A stretch of 17,282 nucleotides of DNA from Kytococcus schroeteri. Its GTDB lineage: Bacteria; Actinomycetota; Actinomycetes; Actinomycetales; Dermatophilaceae. Positions 14,613-17,282 of this stretch are shown here, one piece after another. The stretch covers positions 31,432-48,713 of the forward strand of contig NZ_PKIZ01000019.1 of NCBI RefSeq assembly GCF_002847825.1, read 5' to 3'. The notes under the pieces are model-generated. The model was not told the origin of the DNA. It saw nothing but the letters and a program-made list of their open reading frames with translations, and did no database searches. The number at the start of each line of letters is the position of its first letter. The stretch's first letter is position 1. A program made the translations under genes and the position numbers.

Positions 14613-15313
14613 TGCGCCACCAGCTCCAGGTAGCTGGCGCGCACGGTCGAGAGCTCCCGGGTGGGGCTGAACTCCTCGAAGGTCCCGTCGAAGACGAACG
14701 ATCCCTGGTCCATGACCGTGACGGTGTCCGCGTGGTCGAGGACGTCCTCGACGATGTGCGTGGAGATGACGACGATCGCCTCCTGCGACACCCGGTGCAG
14801 CAGGTCGTTGAGCGAGTCCCGCTGCCCCATGTCGAGGCCGGCCGTCGGCTCGTCGAGCACGATGACCTCGGGATCGGCGACCAGCGCGGAGGCGATCCCG
14901 ACCCGTCGACGCATCCCACCCGACAGCGCCCGGATCCGGTCATCGGCACGCTCCTCGAGGCCGACGAGCCCCAGGAGGCGGTCCACCTCCGACGCCGCGG
15001 CCCGGTCGTCCAACCGCTTGAGCCAGCACATGTAGGCCAGGTGCTCCCACACCGTGAACCGCGATCGGCGGAGGTTGTCCTGCGGCAGGAAGCCCACCCG
15101 TTCCCGCACCTGACGCACCGGGGCGCCGTCCAGCGTGACGCTGCCCCCGTCGAGGGGCTGCAGGGCCACGACGGCCCGCAGCAGGGACGACTTGCCGGCG
15201 CCGTTCGCGCCGAGCAGCCCGTGCAGGCCGTGGCCACGCCGCCAGGAGACTCCCTCGACGGCGGTCCGTGTGCCGTACCGGATCGTGGCCCGATCCACCA
15301 CCAGCTCAGTCAT
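14609..15313 (-). CDS. ABC transporter ATP-binding protein
   Basis: A 234-residue single-domain ABC ATPase with all key motifs: Walker A GANGAGKS (35-42), Q-loop Q78 in LPQDN, signature LSGGM (130-134), Walker B IVLDEP (151-156) and switch His in STHIVED (H186). The signature followed by RRRVGIASAL and the short helical region resemble the drug/peptide and ABC-2 type exporter ATPases. The ATG at 15313 is preceded by GGGAG at eight bases; the open frame above it has no start signal of its own. It is followed directly, with a GTGA overlap, by the permease and preceded, after a strong hairpin, by a small secreted protein gene. The cluster suggests export of, or protection from, that product, but this is inference. 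Confidence 0.93.
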   Translation of the reverse strand: MTELVVDRATIRYGTRTAVEGVSWRRGHGLHGLLGANGAGKSSLLRAVVALQPLDGGSVTLDGAPVRQVRERVGFLPQDNLRRSRFTVWEHLAYMCWLKRLDDRAAASEVDRLLGLVGLEERADDRIRALSGGMRRRVGIASALVADPEVIVLDEPTAGLDMGQRDSLNDLLHRVSQEAIVVISTHIVEDVLDHADTVTVMDQGSFVFDGTFEEFSPTRELSTVRASYLELVAQ

Positions 15314-15345
15314 TCTCACCACTCCCGCGAGTCCCGGCATCAAAC

Positions 15346-15381
15346 CGGGCGGGCGTGGCGCCCCGTCGCCACACCCGCCCG
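15346..15381 (-). terminator. Strong intercistronic hairpin (partial terminator) before the ABC genes
   Basis: A 15-bp stem (15346-15360 with 15367-15381) with a six-base loop lies between the secreted-protein stop and the ABC start. The single imperfect pair is G-U in the minus-strand RNA but A-C in the plus-strand RNA, so it is best formed by the transcript of these genes. GUUUG follows, a weak U tract. An alternative 5-bp hairpin (15333-15337 with 15345-15349) overlaps its 3' arm. Confidence 0.75.
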
Positions 15382-15396
15382 AGCGGCCACCGGACG

Positions 15397-15693
15397 TTAG
15401 TTCCGCACCTCGAACATCACGTTCCGGGGCTGGCCCACCAAACACTTGATGGTTCGCTGCTGACCCGGGCGGCCCCAGGTGGAGAAGCGGTCTGGCGCAT
15501 AGGCACAGTCGAGATGGATGCGGAACTCACCACGACCGCTCTTGCAGGTACCGGTCACGTCGCGACGGTCGATCGAGTACGTGCAGTTCGTGGGCGTGGC
15601 ATGGGCAGCAGGCGCGGCCGTCATCAACGGGGATCCGAGCATCGCAAAGGCTGCCGCAGGCGCAAGCAGCTTCTTGAGCACAGTGTGTGTCAT
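15397..15693 (-). CDS. Small secreted four-cysteine protein
   Basis: The 98-residue precursor has a classical Sec signal (THTVLKKLLAPAAAFAMLG, then a hydrophobic stretch to AAPAAHA) with likely cleavage after residue 32. This leaves a mature protein of about 66 residues that is net basic, with cysteines at 37, 50, 63 and 84, probably two disulfides. The pattern CTYSIDRRDVTGTC, then SGRGEFRIHLDC, then W, C and a terminal FEVRN resembles a group of small secreted actinobacterial proteins that I recall but that have no assigned function. ATG at 15693 with GGAGG five bases upstream; the frame stays open above through a run of ten G (coding strand) to a GTG at 15759, but signal-peptide position and ribosome-binding site favour 15693. 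It heads the cluster with the ABC exporter. A bacteriocin-like role is possible, not shown. Confidence 0.82.
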   Translation of the reverse strand: MTHTVLKKLLAPAAAFAMLGSPLMTAAPAAHATPTNCTYSIDRRDVTGTCKSGRGEFRIHLDCAYAPDRFSTWGRPGQQRTIKCLVGQPRNVMFEVRN

Positions 15694-15715
15694 AACTTCC
15701 TCCACAACAGATGAT

Positions 15716-15725
15716 CCCCCCCCCC
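15716..15725. repeat. C10 homopolymer in the leader of the secreted-protein gene
   Basis: Ten consecutive C on the plus strand (ten G in the transcript) lie about 23 bases before the ATG and just upstream of the ribosome-binding site. This is the longest homopolymer in the window and prone to slipped-strand change. The surrounding 188-base gap (15694-15881) shows no convincing promoter hexamers; a hairpin at 15856-15873 could end the AAA+ transcript. Confidence 0.9.
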
Positions 15726-15881
15726 GGTTGAGGACTCGCTCGAAGCGTAACAGGCGCACTAAGCTGCGAGAGTTCGCTTTTCACAGCCTCACCGATCCCC
15801 ACCCGCGGCTGGATCGTCCCCCGGGCGTCGCTCCGAGGAACGCAGCGGACCGGCAGGCCAAGGGGCCCTGGCCGTCGCCCC

Positions 15882-17135
15882 TCACTGGCTGTTGCGCAGG
15901 TAGCGCCCGAAGTGCGGCACGGTGAACGCGATCTTTCCGCGCTCCGGGGCGTAGATGAGCCCCTTCTTCATGAGTGCGTCCCGCGCCGGGCTGAGCGACT
16001 GCGGCTTGCGGCCCAGCACCTCGGCCACCACGGAGGTCGGCACGGCCTCCACCTCCTCGGCGCGGGTCAACGGGTCCGGCGACTCGGCCGCATCGGCCTG
16101 CGCGGCGACCTCCTGCTCGGCCACCGTCACCGCCGCCTCGGCCATGGCGCGCAGGTACTCGCGCTCGCCCGGGGTGGCGCGCTCGTAGCGCGAGCCGAAG
16201 AAGCCCACGGCCAGTTCGGACTCGGCCATCGGCGCGGCCACGCGCACGTCCTCGGCGGTGATGGGCGACTCCGGCGCCATGTCCCACACCTCCTTGCCGT
16301 AGGCCTGGATGAAGTACGGGTACCCGCCGGTGGCCGCGTACATGGCCGCGAGCGCCTCGTCCTCCCACTCGGCGCCCTCGTCGGCGGCGGGCGCCTGCAG
16401 GGCGCGGGCGGCCTCACCCCGGTCCAGCCGGTCGATGCGGTGGTAGCGGAAGAGCCGCTCGGAGTAGGACTTGCTGGCGCTGAGCACCGCCGGCAGGTGC
16501 GGCAGGCCGGCGCCCACCACCAGCACGGGCAGGGCCTGCTGGCCGATCTCGTGGAACGCGGCGCAAACGGCCGACACGTCATCGGGGCCCAGGTCCTGCA
16601 TCTCGTCGATGAAGATGCCCACGCCCTTGCCCACGTCCGCGGCCAGCCCGCCGACGTCGGTGAGCAACTCCACGAGGTCGATCTCGATGTCGCCGGAGTC
16701 GGCGCGGCCACTGACCGCCGGGGCGTCGATGCCGGGGTTCCAGCGGTCACGCAGCTTGGCGTTGGCGGGGGCGTCGCGCTGGGCGAAGGCCTTGATGACG
16801 CCGAGCACGTGGTCGACGTCCTCCTGCTGCGGGTGGCCCAGCTCGCGGACGGCGGTGTGCAGGGCGCTGGCCAGCGGGCGGCGCAGCGACTGGTCGGGGC
16901 GGGCCTCGAGCTTGCCGGTGCCCCAGTTGGCGCGCACCGCCTGGCCGCGCAGGGCGTTGAGCAGCACCGTCTTGCCCACGCCGCGCAGACCGGTGAGCAG
17001 CACCGAGCGGTCCGGGCGGCCACGGCGGATGCGCTCGAGCACCACGTCGAACTGTCGGAGGTACTCGTCGCGGCCGGCGAGCTCCGGCGGGCGCTGGCCG
17101 GCGCCGGGGGCGTAAGGGTTGGTGATCGGGTCCAC
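15882..17135 (-). CDS. AAA+ family ATP-binding protein (orphan, Orc1/Cdc6-like)
   Basis: This 417-residue protein opens NPYAPGAGQRPPELAGRDEYL, typical of actinobacterial stand-alone AAA ATPases. Walker A is GLRGVGKT (49-56) and Walker B is GIFIDEMQDL (173-182), followed by a VVGAGLPHLP sensor-like strand. The C-terminal 60 residues (VVAEVLGRKPQSLSPARDALMKKGLIYAPERGKIAF) look like a winged helix, suggesting DNA binding. The cellular role of this family is not established, and copies are often near mobile DNA, as here beside a transposase end. GTG start at 17135 has no ribosome-binding site, but TAGGCT six bases upstream indicates a leaderless mRNA. The first codons (MDPITNPYAP) match the family start well. 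Confidence 0.87.
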   Translation of the reverse strand: MDPITNPYAPGAGQRPPELAGRDEYLRQFDVVLERIRRGRPDRSVLLTGLRGVGKTVLLNALRGQAVRANWGTGKLEARPDQSLRRPLASALHTAVRELGHPQQEDVDHVLGVIKAFAQRDAPANAKLRDRWNPGIDAPAVSGRADSGDIEIDLVELLTDVGGLAADVGKGVGIFIDEMQDLGPDDVSAVCAAFHEIGQQALPVLVVGAGLPHLPAVLSASKSYSERLFRYHRIDRLDRGEAARALQAPAADEGAEWEDEALAAMYAATGGYPYFIQAYGKEVWDMAPESPITAEDVRVAAPMAESELAVGFFGSRYERATPGEREYLRAMAEAAVTVAEQEVAAQADAAESPDPLTRAEEVEAVPTSVVAEVLGRKPQSLSPARDALMKKGLIYAPERGKIAFTVPHFGRYLRNSQ

Positions 17136-17141
17136 GCGAGG

Positions 17142-17147
17142 AGCCTA
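17142..17147 (-). promoter_or_regulatory. -10 box for leaderless AAA+ transcript
   Basis: TAGGCT on the minus strand ends six bases before the GTG at 17135, with no ribosome-binding site between. It lies between the gene and the transposase remnant. Confidence 0.55.
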
Positions 17148-17150
17148 TGC

Positions 17151-17170
17151 GCGACTCGAGGCGACTCTAG
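17151..17170. repeat. Imperfect 10-base tandem repeat
   Basis: GCGACTCGAG is followed directly by GCGACTCTAG, nine of ten identical. It lies between the AAA+ promoter and the transposase end and could be a regulatory duplication or a trace of insertion. Confidence 0.7.
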
Positions 17171-17188
17171 GGATTTGCGCAGAGTGGC

Positions 17189-17282
17189 CTAGGTGTGATG
17201 TCCAGCCAGGTTGTTGAGGCGGCTGACTGGCGGGGCTCCGATCGCGGAGTGGACCCGGTGGTGATTGTAGAAGTGGATCCAG
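17189..17282 (-). mobile_element. C-terminal end of an IS481/IS3-type transposase, cut by the window edge
   Basis: Reading from the edge, the last 30 codons encode WIHFYNHHRVHSAIG followed by APPVSRLNNLAGHHT and a TAG stop. The Y-N-xx-R-x-H-x-x-(I/L)-G-x-x-P-x-x-R/R-L signature is the C-terminus of DDE integrase-type transposases, and the N-N-L-A-G ending is typical of actinobacterial IS481 members. Only this end is visible. No terminal inverted repeat or target duplication can be fixed between here and the AAA+ gene 54 bases away. Confidence 0.85.

Noticed and set aside
15397..15693. Direct assignment of the secreted protein as lactococcin 972
   Set aside because: Only the gene layout is similar; the mature sequence has four cysteines and none of the motifs I know from that family.
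1..17282. CRISPR arrays, tRNA or rRNA genes, replication origin
   Set aside because: No regularly spaced repeats, cloverleaf-like sequence, conserved rRNA blocks or DnaA-box clusters were seen.

Overview
The window is very G+C-rich. It shows actinobacterial hallmarks: an actinobacteria-specific DUF5926 gene, GTG starts, TANNNT -10 boxes placed six bases before start codons, and a MurE without the meso-DAP DNPR motif. I infer a member of the Micrococcales, possibly a Kytococcus/Dermacoccaceae-like organism. That placement rests on gene content and protein style only; no marker RNA gene is present.

Layout. Positions 10-4811 (minus strand) carry a complete riboflavin operon: an FMN riboswitch, then ribD, ribE, ribBA and ribH in tightly coupled order, followed by a DUF5926 gene. 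Positions 4937-6019 (plus) encode a 3-hydroxyisobutyryl-CoA hydrolase that ends at a strong hairpin. Positions 6069-7008 (minus) hold small unknown genes whose frames are broken in up to three places, downstream of murE (7083-8609, minus). Next are a thioredoxin with a Gln/Ala/Pro-rich tail (8728-9189, minus), a serine hydrolase of the beta-lactamase fold (9358-10737, plus) and a PAP2-type membrane phosphatase (10599-11468, minus), whose 3' end overlaps the hydrolase gene antisense.

The right part (11632-17282, all minus strand) looks accessory. It contains a Tat-exported surface or secreted protein with its own promoter. It also contains a four-gene cluster: a small secreted four-cysteine protein, an ABC ATPase, an 11-TM permease with a cysteine-containing extracytoplasmic C-terminal domain, and a small membrane protein. 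These are followed by an orphan AAA+ ATPase and the C-terminal end of an IS481/IS3-like transposase at the window edge.

The secreted-protein/ABC cluster is the best candidate for an undescribed system. A 10-C homopolymer lies in the leader of the secreted-protein gene. A strong hairpin sits between that gene and the ABC gene and could set high product to low transporter expression. An in-frame stop separates the permease from the small membrane protein. Function is not proven by the sequence; a secreted bioactive protein with dedicated export or self-protection is one reading. A second recurring theme is leaderless transcription: murE, the serine hydrolase, the PAP2 gene and the AAA+ gene all have TANNNT exactly six bases before the start codon and no Shine-Dalgarno sequence.
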